From assembly GCF_014489115.1 (NCBI RefSeq), contig NZ_JACTAH010000002.1, positions 1,408,586-1,472,585 on the forward strand: 64,000 bases of DNA, written 5' to 3'. The notes beneath the pieces were generated by a model that was not told the origin of the DNA, ran no database searches, and worked only from the letters and a program-made list of their open reading frames with translations. Shown in pieces: positions 52,721 to 61,725 of the stretch (position 1 is the first letter of the stretch; the number at the start of each line of letters is the position of its first letter). Position numbers and translations under genes: made by a program. The DNA is from Thauera sedimentorum. GTDB taxonomy: Bacteria; Pseudomonadota; Gammaproteobacteria; Burkholderiales; Rhodocyclaceae.

Positions 52721-52735
52721 ATTGTCCAGGACAAA
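52721..52735. promoter_or_regulatory. Operator palindrome 3 (ATTGTCC-A-GGACAAA)
   Basis: Third copy, 15 bases upstream of the folE2 start and 5 bases before its GGAG ribosome-binding site; the inner six bases of each arm (TTGTCC/GGACAA) pair perfectly. A lone half-site GGACAAA occurs at 52687-52693. It may act as a roadblock or mark a second promoter that I could not identify. Confidence 0.65.
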
Positions 52736-52749
52736 TAACCGGAGATGTC

Positions 52750-53550
52750 ATGAACGCGCCAGAGTCCATTTTCCTTCCCGACATCCAGGCCACCCGCGAC
52801 CACCGTGCGCTGGCGATCCAGCAGGTCGGCATCCGCGGGCTGCGCTATCCGCTGGTACTGCGCCGCGCGGACGGCGAGGCGGCGGGCACGGTCGCCACCC
52901 TGGCGCTGACCGTGGGCCTGCCGGCCGATCAGAAGGGCACGCACATGTCGCGCTTCGTCGAACTGATGGAAGCAGACCGCGGCGCGCTGGACCTGTCGGG
53001 CCTGCGGGCGATGTTTTCCGAGATGCTCGCCCGCCTCGATGCCGACGCGGGACGGCTCGAGGCCGCCTTCCCCTGGTTCATCCGCAAGCGCGCTCCGGTG
53101 TCCGGCGTGGAGAGCCTGCTCGACATCGACGCCGCGCTGCGCGTGGAGCAATGCGCCGGCGGCCGGCCGCAGACCACGCTGCGGGTGGTGGTGCCGGTGA
53201 CCAGCCTGTGTCCGTGCTCCAAGGAGATCTCCGCCTACGGGGCGCACAACCAGCGCTCGAAGATCACCCTGGAGGTGACGCTGCGCGAGGACATGAGCTT
53301 CGAGGAGCTGGTGCGCATCGCCGAGGAGGAAGCTTCCTGCGAACTGTTCGGCCTGCTCAAGCGCCCGGACGAGAAGTGGGTGACCGAGCGCGCCTATGAC
53401 AACCCGAAGTTCGTCGAAGACCTGGTGCGCGACATCGCCCTGCGCCTGCGCGCGGAGCCGCGCATCGCCGCCTGGCAGGTGGCCTCCGAGAACTTCGAGT
53501 CCATCCACAACCATTCCGCCTGGGCCACCGTGTCCGGCGCGAACGACTGA
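52750..53550 (+). CDS. folE2: GTP cyclohydrolase FolE2 (type IB)
   Basis: Converts GTP to dihydroneopterin triphosphate, entry to folate and pterin synthesis; type IB enzymes are less zinc-dependent than FolE. 266 residues: DHRALAIQQVGIRGLRYPL, the catalytic VPVTSLCPCSKEISAYGAHNQRS with the metal Cys, DMSFEELVRIAEEEASCELFGLLKRPDEK and ENFESIHNHSAWA. GGAG precedes the ATG by five bases. First gene of the operon opposite the B12 regulator and preceded by three operators. Confidence 0.95.
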   Translation: MNAPESIFLPDIQATRDHRALAIQQVGIRGLRYPLVLRRADGEAAGTVATLALTVGLPADQKGTHMSRFVELMEADRGALDLSGLRAMFSEMLARLDADAGRLEAAFPWFIRKRAPVSGVESLLDIDAALRVEQCAGGRPQTTLRVVVPVTSLCPCSKEISAYGAHNQRSKITLEVTLREDMSFEELVRIAEEEASCELFGLLKRPDEKWVTERAYDNPKFVEDLVRDIALRLRAEPRIAAWQVASENFESIHNHSAWATVSGAND

Positions 53551-53568
53551 TCACCAGTGGGGGCAAGC

Positions 53569-54900
53569 ATGAAGATGGGCGAACTGGACGGAATCGTCAC
53601 CGGCGGCCGCCGGCGGATCGCGGTGGTCGGCTCGGGCATCGCCGGCCTGGCCAGCGCGCTGCTGCTCTCGCGTCGCGAGCGCGTCACCCTGTACGAGGCC
53701 GACGGGCGCCTGGGCGGGCACAGCAACACCGTGGACATCGAGGTCGAAGGGCGCCGGCTGGCGGTCGATACCGGCTTCCTGGTGTTCAACCGGCGAACCT
53801 ACCCTGAGCTGTGCGCGCTGTTCGCCATGCTCGGGGTGGAGGCGGTGGAGAGCGAGATGTCCTTCTCGGTGAGCCTTGCGGAGCCGGAACTGGAGTGGGC
53901 GGGTTCCGATCTCGGCACCCTGTTCGCGCAGCCGCGCAACCTGCTGCGCCCGGCCTTCCTCGGCATGCTGAAGGACATCATGCGCTTCAACGCCGCGGCC
54001 ACCCGGGCCGCTGCCGGCACCGAAGCGGTGCCCGACATGGCCTTGGGCGATTACCTCGACCGCCATCGCTACGGCGCCGCCTTCCGTCACTGGTATCTGC
54101 TGCCGATGGCGGCTGCGATCTGGTCCTGCCCCACGCGCACCATGCTCGACTACCCCTTCGCCACCTTTGCGCGCTTCTGCCACAACCACGGCCTGCTGCA
54201 GATATTCGACCGCCCGCAGTGGATGACGGTGCGTGGTGGCGCGCGCGAGTACGTGCGCCGCATAGCCGCCCAGCTCGACGACGTGCGCACCGCCACCCCG
54301 GTGCTGGGCGTGGAACGTGGCGCCGACGGCGTACGCCTGCACACGCGTGGCGGCGGTGAGTTGTACGACGAGGTGGTGTTCGCCTGTCACAGCGACCAGG
54401 CGCTGCGCATCCTCGGTGAGGCCGCGAGCGCCGAGGAGCGCGCGATCCTGGGTGCGGTGCGCTACCAGGACAACCGCGCGGTGCTGCATACCGACCCCGC
54501 GTTGCTGCCGCGTCGGCCCAAGGTGTGGTCGGCCTGGAACTACCTGGCCGGGCGGGGCGAGGCGGCAGAACGGCCGGTGTCGGTGAGCTACCTGCTCAAC
54601 CGCCTGCAGCCGCTGGGCGTGGACACCCCGGTGGTGGTCTCGCTCAATCCCTTCGACGAGCCTGCCGCGGACAAGGTGCTGCGCACCATCGACTACGCCC
54701 ACCCGGTGTTCGACAGTGCGGCCATCGCCGCGCAGGCCCGGCTGCATGAGATCCAGGGCGTGCGGCGCACCTGGTTTGCCGGCGCATGGACCGGCTACGG
54801 CTTCCACGAGGACGGCCTCAGGTCCGCGCTGGCGGTGGCCGGCGCACTTGGCGCCGGCATTCCCTGGCGGGCGGAAGAGCGCGAGAAGGTGGCGTCATGA
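53569..54900 (+). CDS. FAD-dependent amine-oxidase-like protein (COG2907)
   Basis: 443-residue flavoprotein with the N-terminal FAD motif IAVVGSGIAGLASALLLSRRERVTLYEADGRLGGHSNTV and C-terminal WFAGAWTGYGFHEDGLRSALAVAGAL. The COG2907 family travels with DUF1365 and Cfa-type methyltransferase genes; homologues are in light- or singlet-oxygen-induced regulons and have been linked to unusual fatty-acid synthesis. ATG 53569 is preferred over a GTG at 53557. The stop overlaps the DUF1365 start. Confidence 0.9.
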   Translation: MKMGELDGIVTGGRRRIAVVGSGIAGLASALLLSRRERVTLYEADGRLGGHSNTVDIEVEGRRLAVDTGFLVFNRRTYPELCALFAMLGVEAVESEMSFSVSLAEPELEWAGSDLGTLFAQPRNLLRPAFLGMLKDIMRFNAAATRAAAGTEAVPDMALGDYLDRHRYGAAFRHWYLLPMAAAIWSCPTRTMLDYPFATFARFCHNHGLLQIFDRPQWMTVRGGAREYVRRIAAQLDDVRTATPVLGVERGADGVRLHTRGGGELYDEVVFACHSDQALRILGEAASAEERAILGAVRYQDNRAVLHTDPALLPRRPKVWSAWNYLAGRGEAAERPVSVSYLLNRLQPLGVDTPVVVSLNPFDEPAADKVLRTIDYAHPVFDSAAIAAQARLHEIQGVRRTWFAGAWTGYGFHEDGLRSALAVAGALGAGIPWRAEEREKVAS

Positions 54901-55685
54901 ACGTGGCCCGCTACCGTCCGTCGCTTGACCCCGCGGTGTGCTTCGGTGCGGTGATGCATGAACGCGCGGGCGAGGCCCGCAACCGCTTCGTCTATCGCCT
55001 GGCCTTCCTGCGCGTGCCCCTGTCCGGCTGGGACGCGCTCAAGGTGCCGCTGCTCGCGGTGGACCGGCCGGGCATCTTCAGCCTGCGCGCCGCCGATCAT
55101 GGCGCGCGCGACGGCAGCCCGTTGCTGCCGTGGATACGCGAACTGCTCGCCGCCCACGGGCTGGCGGCCACCTGCGACGGCGAGGTGGTGCTGCAGACCA
55201 TGCCGCGCCTGTTCGGCTACGTGTTCAATCCGGTCAGCTTCTGGTTCTGCCACGATCGCGACGGCCGCCTGCGGGTGGTGCTGGCCGAGGTCAGCAACAC
55301 CTTCGGCGAACGCCACAACTACCTGGTGCATCACCACGATCTGCGCCCGATCGAGTTCGGCGACGAGCTCTCCGCGCGCAAGGTCTTCCACGTCTCGCCC
55401 TTCTTCCCGGTGCGCGGCGAATACCGCTTCCGCTTCGCCTCGGCGGGCGAGGTGCATTCGGTACGGATCGACTACTGGGACGGTGGCGAATGCCGCCTGG
55501 CCACCCGGGTCGGTGGACGTGCGCAGCCGCTGTCGGGCACGTCCATGACGCGCTGGCTGGCCCAGTTCCCCCTGATGACGCTGGGCGTGACCGCCCGCAT
55601 CCACTGGCAGGCGCTGCGGCTGTGGCGCAAGCGCGCCGCCTTTTTCCGCAAGCCCCTGCCACCGCTCGAGGAAACCACGCGATGA
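54897..55685 (+). CDS. DUF1365 protein
   Basis: 262 residues with the family sequence: CFGAVMHERAGEARNRFVYRLAFLRVPL, TMPRLFGYVFNPVSFWFCHDRDG, AEVSNTFGERHNYLVH and ARKVFHVSPFFPVRGEYRFRF. Biochemical function is unsettled; DUF1365 genes almost always sit between COG2907 and cfa-like genes. It overlaps both neighbours by four bases. Confidence 0.9.
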   Translation: MNVARYRPSLDPAVCFGAVMHERAGEARNRFVYRLAFLRVPLSGWDALKVPLLAVDRPGIFSLRAADHGARDGSPLLPWIRELLAAHGLAATCDGEVVLQTMPRLFGYVFNPVSFWFCHDRDGRLRVVLAEVSNTFGERHNYLVHHHDLRPIEFGDELSARKVFHVSPFFPVRGEYRFRFASAGEVHSVRIDYWDGGECRLATRVGGRAQPLSGTSMTRWLAQFPLMTLGVTARIHWQALRLWRKRAAFFRKPLPPLEETTR

Positions 55686-56926
55686 ATGCCCTGGACACCA
55701 CCCTGGCGCGCGAACTGCCGCGCCCCGATCTGCACCTGCTCGCGCGCCAGCCGCGCGCCACCCGCCTGGCGCTGGAGATGCTGCACCGCCTGGATGGCGG
55801 CGCGCTGGCGCTGGAACTGCCGGACGGCGCCACGCTGCGCCTCGGTCATGGCCCGCTCGCGGCCCACTGGCGGGTGCGTGAGCACGCGGTGTTCGACGCC
55901 GTGCTGGCGCGCGGCGACATCGGCCTGGGCGAGACCTGGATGGAAGGCGGGTGGGACACCGACCAGCTCACCGGCCTGCTCGGCCTACTGGCCGCCAACC
56001 GCGCGCAGCTCGGCCAGGCGGTGTACGGCCGGCGCTGGCGCCTGCTCACCCACCGGCTCGGCCACCTGCTGCGCGCCAACACCCGTAGCGGCGCGCGGCG
56101 CAACATCGAGGCGCACTACGACCTGGGCAACGACTTCTACGCCCTGTGGCTGGACCCGACCATGAGCTATTCGGCCGCGCTCTTCGCCACGCCGGACGAA
56201 GCGCTGGAGGATGCCCAGCGCCGCAAGTACCGCCGCGTGCTGCAACGCCTGGGTGCGCGCCCCGGGCAGACCATCCTGGAGGTCGGCTGCGGCTGGGGCG
56301 GCTTTGCCGAGGTGGCGGCCACCGAGTTCGGCTGCAAGGTGCTCGGCCTGACCCTGTCGCCGGCGCAGCTCGAATGGGCGCGTGCGCGCGCCGAACGCGG
56401 CGGCTGGCAGGCCATGGCGAACTTCGAGCTGTGCGACTACCGCGACGTGCGCGGCCAGTACGACCACATCGTCTCCATCGAGATGATCGAGGCGGTCGGC
56501 GAGCGCTTCTGGCCGGTGTATTTCGAGCGCCTCGCCGGCCTGCTGCGCCCCGGCGGGGGCTGCGTGGTCCAGGCCATCACCATCGCCGACGAGCTGTTCG
56601 CGCGCTACCGGCGCGGCACCGACTTCATCCAGCAGTACATCTTCCCCGGCGGCATGCTGCCCTCGCCGCAGGCCATCGAGCGCCAGGCCGCGGGCGCGGG
56701 ACTCGCGGTGGCGGACGACTTCGCCTTCGGCGGCGATTACGCGCGCACCCTGCGGCACTGGCACGAGGCCTTCGTCGCACGTATCGGCGAGGTGCGCGCG
56801 CAAGGCTATTCCGAGCGCTTCGTGCGCATGTGGCGCTTCTACCTGTCCTACTGCGAGGCGGGCTTCCTGTGCGGCGACATCGACGTGCGCCATGTCGAGC
56901 TGCGCCACGCGCGGAGTGCCGGGTGA
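55682..56926 (+). CDS. Cyclopropane-fatty-acyl-phospholipid synthase family methyltransferase
   Basis: 414 residues. SAM-dependent enzyme acting on unsaturated acyl chains of membrane phospholipids: NIEAHYDLGNDFYALWLDPTMSYSAALF, the SAM loop ILEVGCGWGGFAEVAA, IVSIEMIEAVGERFWPVYF and FIFPGGMLPS-like QQYIFPGGMLPS. In COG2907-DUF1365 clusters the homologue may make methylated or furan fatty acids rather than cyclopropanes, so the exact product is open. Stop and next start overlap (TGATG). Confidence 0.92.
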   Translation: MNALDTTLARELPRPDLHLLARQPRATRLALEMLHRLDGGALALELPDGATLRLGHGPLAAHWRVREHAVFDAVLARGDIGLGETWMEGGWDTDQLTGLLGLLAANRAQLGQAVYGRRWRLLTHRLGHLLRANTRSGARRNIEAHYDLGNDFYALWLDPTMSYSAALFATPDEALEDAQRRKYRRVLQRLGARPGQTILEVGCGWGGFAEVAATEFGCKVLGLTLSPAQLEWARARAERGGWQAMANFELCDYRDVRGQYDHIVSIEMIEAVGERFWPVYFERLAGLLRPGGGCVVQAITIADELFARYRRGTDFIQQYIFPGGMLPSPQAIERQAAGAGLAVADDFAFGGDYARTLRHWHEAFVARIGEVRAQGYSERFVRMWRFYLSYCEAGFLCGDIDVRHVELRHARSAG

Positions 56927-57462
56927 TGCGCCGCGCCCGCAGCATCCTGCTGGTCTGCGCGCTGCTGTTCGTGCCGGCGGCCGGCGCCTCGCAAGGCCTG
57001 CCGGCGGAGACGCTCGCCTATGCGCCGCAGATGCGTCCCCTGGGCGCCGGGCCGATGCGCTGGTTCGGCCTGCGCCTGTACGACGCCGAGCTGTGGGTGA
57101 GCGGCGAGGGCTACGCGCCGCAGCGCCCCCACGCGCTCGCCCTGCGCTACCAGCGCGCGATCGACGCCGGGCGCCTGGTCGACACCAGCATCGACGAGAT
57201 GCGCCGCCTCGGCGCCGGCGACGAGACGCGCCTGGCGCGCTGGCGGGAAGAACTGGCGCGCGCCTTCCCCTCGGTGCAGCCGGACGAGCGCATCGTCGGT
57301 CTGCACCTGCCGGGCCGCGGGGCGGTTTTCTGGCACCAGGGGCGGCTGACCGCCGAGATCGACGACGCCGAACTGGCGCGCCACTTCTTCGCCATCTGGC
57401 TGGACGAGCGCACCCGCGAGCCCGCGCTGCGCGCCCGCCTGCTCGGTGAGGCCGCGCCGTGA
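56926..57462 (+). CDS. Chalcone isomerase-like periplasmic protein
   Basis: 178 residues with a cleavable signal peptide (about 1-21) and the bacterial chalcone-isomerase-like fold: MRWFGLRLYDAELWVSGEG, LALRYQRAIDAGRLVDTSIDEMRRLG, GLHLPGRGAVFWHQG and FFAIWLDERTREPALRARLLG. Bacterial members lack the flavonoid catalytic residues and are thought to bind fatty acids. Overlaps the following MFS gene by four bases. Confidence 0.82.
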   Translation: MRRARSILLVCALLFVPAAGASQGLPAETLAYAPQMRPLGAGPMRWFGLRLYDAELWVSGEGYAPQRPHALALRYQRAIDAGRLVDTSIDEMRRLGAGDETRLARWREELARAFPSVQPDERIVGLHLPGRGAVFWHQGRLTAEIDDAELARHFFAIWLDERTREPALRARLLGEAAP

Positions 57463-58745
57463 GCGGCCGCCTCGCCCTGGCCCTGGACGCGCCCACCCGC
57501 GGCGGCCTGCTGGCCTACGGCGCGCTCGGCCTGCCGCTGGCCTTCGCCGCGCTGCCGATCTACGTGCATGTGCCCAAGCTCTATGCCGACGGCCTCGGCC
57601 TGCCGTTGGCCGCGGTCGGTGCGGTGCTGCTCGCGGTGCGCGTGGTCGATGGCCTCACCGATCCGCTGCTCGGCTGGGCGAGCGACCGCTGGGCGAGCCG
57701 GCCGCAGTGGGTGATCGGCGCGCTGCCGGCGCTGGCGCTGGGGCTGATGGCCTTGCTCGCCCCGCCGGCCGGCGCCGGCCTGGCCTGGTTGGCGCTCGCC
57801 CTGGTGGCGGTCACCCTGGCCTGGTCGGCGGCCAGCATCGCCTATCACGCCTGGGGCGCGGAGCTGCAGGCCAGTACGCACGAGCGCACCCGGATCACCG
57901 CGGTGCGCGAAGGCTTTGCGCTGGCCGGGGTGATGCTCGCCGCGGCCCTGCCGTCCATGCTGGCGGCCGACGAAGTGGCGGGCCTGGCGCGCCTGGCCTG
58001 GCTGTTTCCGCTGCTGCTCGCCCTGTTTGCCGGCTGGACCCTGCTGCGCGCGCCGCGCGCACCCCGCCAGCCTGCGCGCCAGGCGCTGTGGGCCGGGCTG
58101 GCGGCCGCGCTCGCGCACCGGCCGTTCCGTCGCCTGCTCACGGTGTTCGCGGCCAATGGCATCGCCGCGGCGATCCCCTCGGTGTGCGTGCTGTTCTTCG
58201 TCGCCGACGTGCTGCAGGCGGAGTCCTCTGCCGGCCTGTTCCTGGTGATCTACTTCGCCGCCGGCGCGGCCAGCCTGCCCGCGTGGGTGGCGCTCGCCGC
58301 GCGTGTCGGCAAGCGGCGCGCCTGGGGCGCGGCCATGGTGCTGGCGATGGCGGTGTTCGTCTGGGCCTGGACCCTGGAGGGCGGGCAGACCGTCGCCTTC
58401 GCGCTGATCTGCCTGTTGTCCGGCGCGGCACTCGGTGCGGACCTCGCCCTGCCGCCGGCCATGCTGGCCGACCAGCTGGCGCGCTATGCCGGGCGCGGCG
58501 CTTCGCCCGCGGGGGCGTGGTTCGGCTGGTGGAACCTGGTCACCAAGGCCAACCTGGCGCTCGCCGCCGGGCTGGCGCTGCCGCTGCTCGGCTGGCTGGG
58601 CTATGAACCCGGCGCGCGCGACGCCGCCGCGCTGGGCGCGCTGGCGGCGGTGTATGCCCTGCTGCCGGTGGTGCTCAAGGGCGGCGCGCTGGCCCTGCTG
58701 CTCGCCTGGCGCGGTGAACTGGAATCCGAGGGAGAAATGCGATGA
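57459..58745 (+). CDS. MFS transporter (GPH/MFS_2 type)
   Basis: 428 residues, about 12 membrane helices, GTG start overlapping the previous stop. The loop DGLTDPLLGWASDRW between helices 2 and 3 is the MFS signature, in the form seen in the glycoside-pentoside-hexuronide/lysophospholipid symporter branch. In this cluster a lipid-related cargo is plausible, but the substrate is not determinable from sequence. Confidence 0.87.
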   Translation: MSGRLALALDAPTRGGLLAYGALGLPLAFAALPIYVHVPKLYADGLGLPLAAVGAVLLAVRVVDGLTDPLLGWASDRWASRPQWVIGALPALALGLMALLAPPAGAGLAWLALALVAVTLAWSAASIAYHAWGAELQASTHERTRITAVREGFALAGVMLAAALPSMLAADEVAGLARLAWLFPLLLALFAGWTLLRAPRAPRQPARQALWAGLAAALAHRPFRRLLTVFAANGIAAAIPSVCVLFFVADVLQAESSAGLFLVIYFAAGAASLPAWVALAARVGKRRAWGAAMVLAMAVFVWAWTLEGGQTVAFALICLLSGAALGADLALPPAMLADQLARYAGRGASPAGAWFGWWNLVTKANLALAAGLALPLLGWLGYEPGARDAAALGALAAVYALLPVVLKGGALALLLAWRGELESEGEMR

Positions 58746-59275
58746 GACGACTGCTGGCGATGTTCGCGCTGCTGGCCGCCCTGAGCGGCTGCGCGACGGT
58801 GGAGGTGGGAGAGTACGCAATGGAGAAGCCGACGCTCGATCTGCGCGAGTATTTCAACGGCACCCTGGACGCCCATGGCATCTTCCAGGACCGCAAGGGC
58901 CGGGTGGTGAAGCGCTTCCATGTGCTGATCGAGGCGCGCTGGGAGGGCGACACCGGCACCCTGGACGAACACTTCACCTATTCGGACGGCAGCACCCAGC
59001 GCCGGGTGTGGACCCTCACCCGCCAGCCCGACGGCAGCTACCTCGGGCGCGCCGACGACGTGGTCGGCGAGGCGGTGGGCGAGCTCGCCGGCAATGCGCT
59101 GCGCTGGCGTTACGTGCTGGCCCTGCCGGTGGACGGCAAGGTGTATCACGTCGATTTCGACGACTGGATGTTCCTGATGGACGAGCGCGTCATGCTCAAC
59201 CGTTCGGTGATGAGCAAGTGGGGCTTCCGCCTGGGCGAGGTTACGCTGTCCTTCTACAAACGGCCGGAACGATGA
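58742..59275 (+). CDS. DUF3833 lipoprotein
   Basis: 177 residues. Signal with lipobox Leu-Ser-Gly-Cys near residues 15-18, then the DUF3833 body: LREYFNGTLDAHGIFQDRKGRVVKRFHVLIEARW, HFTYSDGSTQRRVWTL, DWMFLMDERVMLNRSVMSKWGFRLGEVTLSF. Function unknown; it recurs in COG2907/cfa clusters. Overlaps neighbours by four bases on each side. Confidence 0.88.
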   Translation: MRRLLAMFALLAALSGCATVEVGEYAMEKPTLDLREYFNGTLDAHGIFQDRKGRVVKRFHVLIEARWEGDTGTLDEHFTYSDGSTQRRVWTLTRQPDGSYLGRADDVVGEAVGELAGNALRWRYVLALPVDGKVYHVDFDDWMFLMDERVMLNRSVMSKWGFRLGEVTLSFYKRPER

Positions 59276-60072
59276 GCCTGAACACGCCGATCACCGACTG
59301 GCAGGGCCGGCGGGTGTGGCTGGTGGGGGCGTCCTCGGGCATCGGCGCCGAGCTCGCCCGCCAGCTCGCCGGCCGTGGCGCGCGCCTGGCGTTGAGCGCG
59401 CGCAATGCGGAAGGCCTGCGCGCGGTGGCAGAAGATTGCCTGCGTGCCGGCGCCGCGGACGTCCGGGTGGAGCCGGCCGACGTGACCCACAGCGGCGACC
59501 TGGCGCAGGTGCGCGACCGCCTGCTGGCCGCCTGGGGCGGCATCGACCTGGCGGTGCTCAACGCCGGCACCTACCGGCCGCTGCGCGCCTGGGAGCTGTC
59601 GCCCGAGACGGTGCGCGAGACATTGTCCGTGAACCTGCTCGGCGTCATGGACGGCGCAGCGGCGCTGGTGCCGGCGCTGCTGGCGCAGGCCGAACAAGGT
59701 CAGCCGGCGGCGCTGGCCATCGTCGGCAGCGTGGCGGGCTATGGCGGGCTGCCGCGCGCCGCGGCCTACGGGCCGTCCAAGGCGGCGCTGATCAACCTGG
59801 CCGAGTCGCTCTACCTCGACCTCGCGCCGCGCGGCGTGTCGGTGTTCCTGGTCAGCCCCGGCTTCGTCGCCACCCCGCTGACCGCGCAGAACGACTTCCA
59901 CATGCCGGCGCTGCAGACCCCGCGCCAGGCCGTCGAGGCCATGCTGCGCGGTTTCTCCGCGGGGCGTTTCGAGATCCACTTCCCGCGGCGTTTCTCGCTG
60001 GTGCTGAAGGCCCTGCGCCTGCTGCCCTACCGGCTCTACTTCGGCCTGGTGCGCCGGGCCACCGGCGCATGA
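59272..60072 (+). CDS. Short-chain dehydrogenase/reductase (SDR)
   Basis: 266 residues of the classical SDR type: NAD(P) loop VWLVGASSGIGAELARQLAGRG, LAVLNAGTY, catalytic Ser in VGSVAGYGGLPRAAAYGPSKAAL with the Tyr-x-x-x-Lys pair, and VSPGFVATPLT. Likely a lipid-modifying reductase from context. Coupled to both neighbours. Confidence 0.9.
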   Translation: MSLNTPITDWQGRRVWLVGASSGIGAELARQLAGRGARLALSARNAEGLRAVAEDCLRAGAADVRVEPADVTHSGDLAQVRDRLLAAWGGIDLAVLNAGTYRPLRAWELSPETVRETLSVNLLGVMDGAAALVPALLAQAEQGQPAALAIVGSVAGYGGLPRAAAYGPSKAALINLAESLYLDLAPRGVSVFLVSPGFVATPLTAQNDFHMPALQTPRQAVEAMLRGFSAGRFEIHFPRRFSLVLKALRLLPYRLYFGLVRRATGA

Positions 60073-60527
60073 GCATGGCGCCCGATCCGGTCGACAAGGC
60101 GCTCGACGCGGGCCTGGACCGCCTGGTCGCCTTCTACGAGACGCTGACGCCAGCCTCGCTCGCGGAGCTTGCGGCCGTGTATGCGCCGGATGCGCGCTTC
60201 AAGGACCCGTTCAACGAGGTCGCAGGCCTTGCGGCCATCGAACGTATCTTCCGTCACATGTTCGGGCAGGTCGAGGCGCCGCAATTTAGCGTCACCACGC
60301 GCCTGCGCGACGGCCGCCAGGCGATGCTGGGCTGGACCTTCGCCTTCGGTCCGCCGGCGCGGCGCATCGTCGTGCGCGGGGTCAGCCATCTGCACCTGGA
60401 CGAGCGGGGCAGGGTGGTGGAGCACCGCGACTACTGGGATGCCGCCGAGGAGCTGTACGCCAAGCTGCCGCTGATCGGCGCGCTGATGCGCTGGCTGCGC
60501 CGCCGCCTGGCCGCACCGCAGTCATGA
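60069..60527 (+). CDS. NTF2-like/SnoaL-fold protein
   Basis: 152 residues of the nuclear-transport-factor-2-like fold: [47 protein letters not shown] and [39 protein letters not shown]. Members are small enzymes or binding proteins; here it is the last of the folE2 operon and its function is not known. Confidence 0.85.
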   Translation: MSMAPDPVDKALDAGLDRLVAFYETLTPASLAELAAVYAPDARFKDPFNEVAGLAAIERIFRHMFGQVEAPQFSVTTRLRDGRQAMLGWTFAFGPPARRIVVRGVSHLHLDERGRVVEHRDYWDAAEELYAKLPLIGALMRWLRRRLAAPQS

Positions 60528-60585
60528 GCCGGTCGCCGCGACGTGCGATAATCCGCGCCCAGTCCATCCGCATCGGTTCGCTCTC

Positions 60586-61593
60586 ATGAAGATCCTCGTC
60601 ACCGGCGCCGCCGGCTTCATCGGCATGCACACCTCCGAACGCCTGCTCGCCCGCGGCGACGAGGTGGTCGGCCTGGACAACCTCAACGATTACTACGACC
60701 CCACGCTGAAGGAGGCGCGCTTGGCGCGGCTCACGCCCCACGCCAATTTCCGCTTCGTCAAGCTGGACGTGGCCGACCGCGCCGGCATGGAGCGCCTGTT
60801 CGCCGAGGAGGGCTTCGACCGCGTGATCCACCTGGCCGCACAGGCCGGCGTGCGCTATTCGCTGCAGAACCCGCACGCCTACGTGGACAGCAACCTGGTC
60901 GGCTTCATGAACATCCTGGAAGGCTGCCGCCACGGCAAGGTGGGCCACCTGGTGTATGCCAGCAGCTCCAGCGTGTATGGCGGCAACACCAAGATGCCGT
61001 TCTCCGAGCACGACAGCGTAGACCACCCGGTGAGCCTGTACGCCGCGACCAAGAAGGCCAACGAGCTGATGGCGCACACCTACAGCCACCTCTACGGCCT
61101 GCCCACCACCGGCCTGCGCTTCTTCACGGTGTACGGCCCCTGGGGCCGCCCGGACATGGCGCTGTTCCTGTTTACCAAGGCCATGCTCGAAGGCCGCCCT
61201 ATCGACGTGTTCAACCACGGCCGCATGCGGCGCGACTTCACCTTCATCGACGACATCGTCGAAGGCGTGCTGCGCACGCTGGACCATGTCGCGGAAGCCG
61301 ACCCCGGCTTCGATGCCGACCGTCCGGACCCGGGCCGCAGCGACGCGCCCTACCGCGTGTTCAACATCGGCAACCACAACCCGGTGGAGCTGATGGCCTT
61401 CATCGAGGCCATCGAGGATGCGCTCGGCCGCAAGGCGGAAAAGAACTTCCTGCCGCTGCAGGACGGCGACGTGCCCGCCACCTACGCCGACACCGCGGAG
61501 CTCAATGCGTGGACCGGCTTCGCGCCGGCCACCCCGGTGCCCGAGGGTGTGGCGCGCTTCGTACAGTGGTACCGCGAGTACTACAAGGTCTGA
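60586..61593 (+). CDS. NAD-dependent epimerase, UDP-glucuronate 4-epimerase-like
   Basis: 335 residues of the extended SDR family: [63 protein letters not shown], catalytic Tyr-Ala-Ala-Thr-Lys, and [28 protein letters not shown]. This matches the UDP-glucuronate 4-epimerase (CapI/LspL) group that supplies UDP-galacturonate for surface polysaccharide. It stands alone, with no glycan cluster around it. Confidence 0.92.
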   Translation: MKILVTGAAGFIGMHTSERLLARGDEVVGLDNLNDYYDPTLKEARLARLTPHANFRFVKLDVADRAGMERLFAEEGFDRVIHLAAQAGVRYSLQNPHAYVDSNLVGFMNILEGCRHGKVGHLVYASSSSVYGGNTKMPFSEHDSVDHPVSLYAATKKANELMAHTYSHLYGLPTTGLRFFTVYGPWGRPDMALFLFTKAMLEGRPIDVFNHGRMRRDFTFIDDIVEGVLRTLDHVAEADPGFDADRPDPGRSDAPYRVFNIGNHNPVELMAFIEAIEDALGRKAEKNFLPLQDGDVPATYADTAELNAWTGFAPATPVPEGVARFVQWYREYYKV

Positions 61594-61610
61594 CCCACGC
61601 CTCCGCGGCT

Positions 61611-61682
61611 GTAGGAGCGGCCTTGGCCGCGATGCGGCGGCCGTGTCCTTGCAGGCCGCATCGCGGCCAAGGCCGCTCCTAC
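61611..61682. repeat. REPIN copy C
   Basis: Two 27-base arms (61611-61637 and 61656-61682) that are perfect inverted copies, separated by 18 bases. Outer ends GTAGGAGC; left arm nearly identical to copy B. It lies between the convergent epimerase and LolA-like genes. Confidence 0.93.
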
Positions 61683-61725
61683 ATGCGGTTTCTCCGGAGC
61701 GGTGCCGAATGGCGGCTGCCGGGTG

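Noticed and set aside
52544..52749. A cobalamin riboswitch in the folE2 leader
   Set aside because: I see no B12-box-like sequence or matching stem arrangement; control by the B12-binding protein explains the site pattern better.
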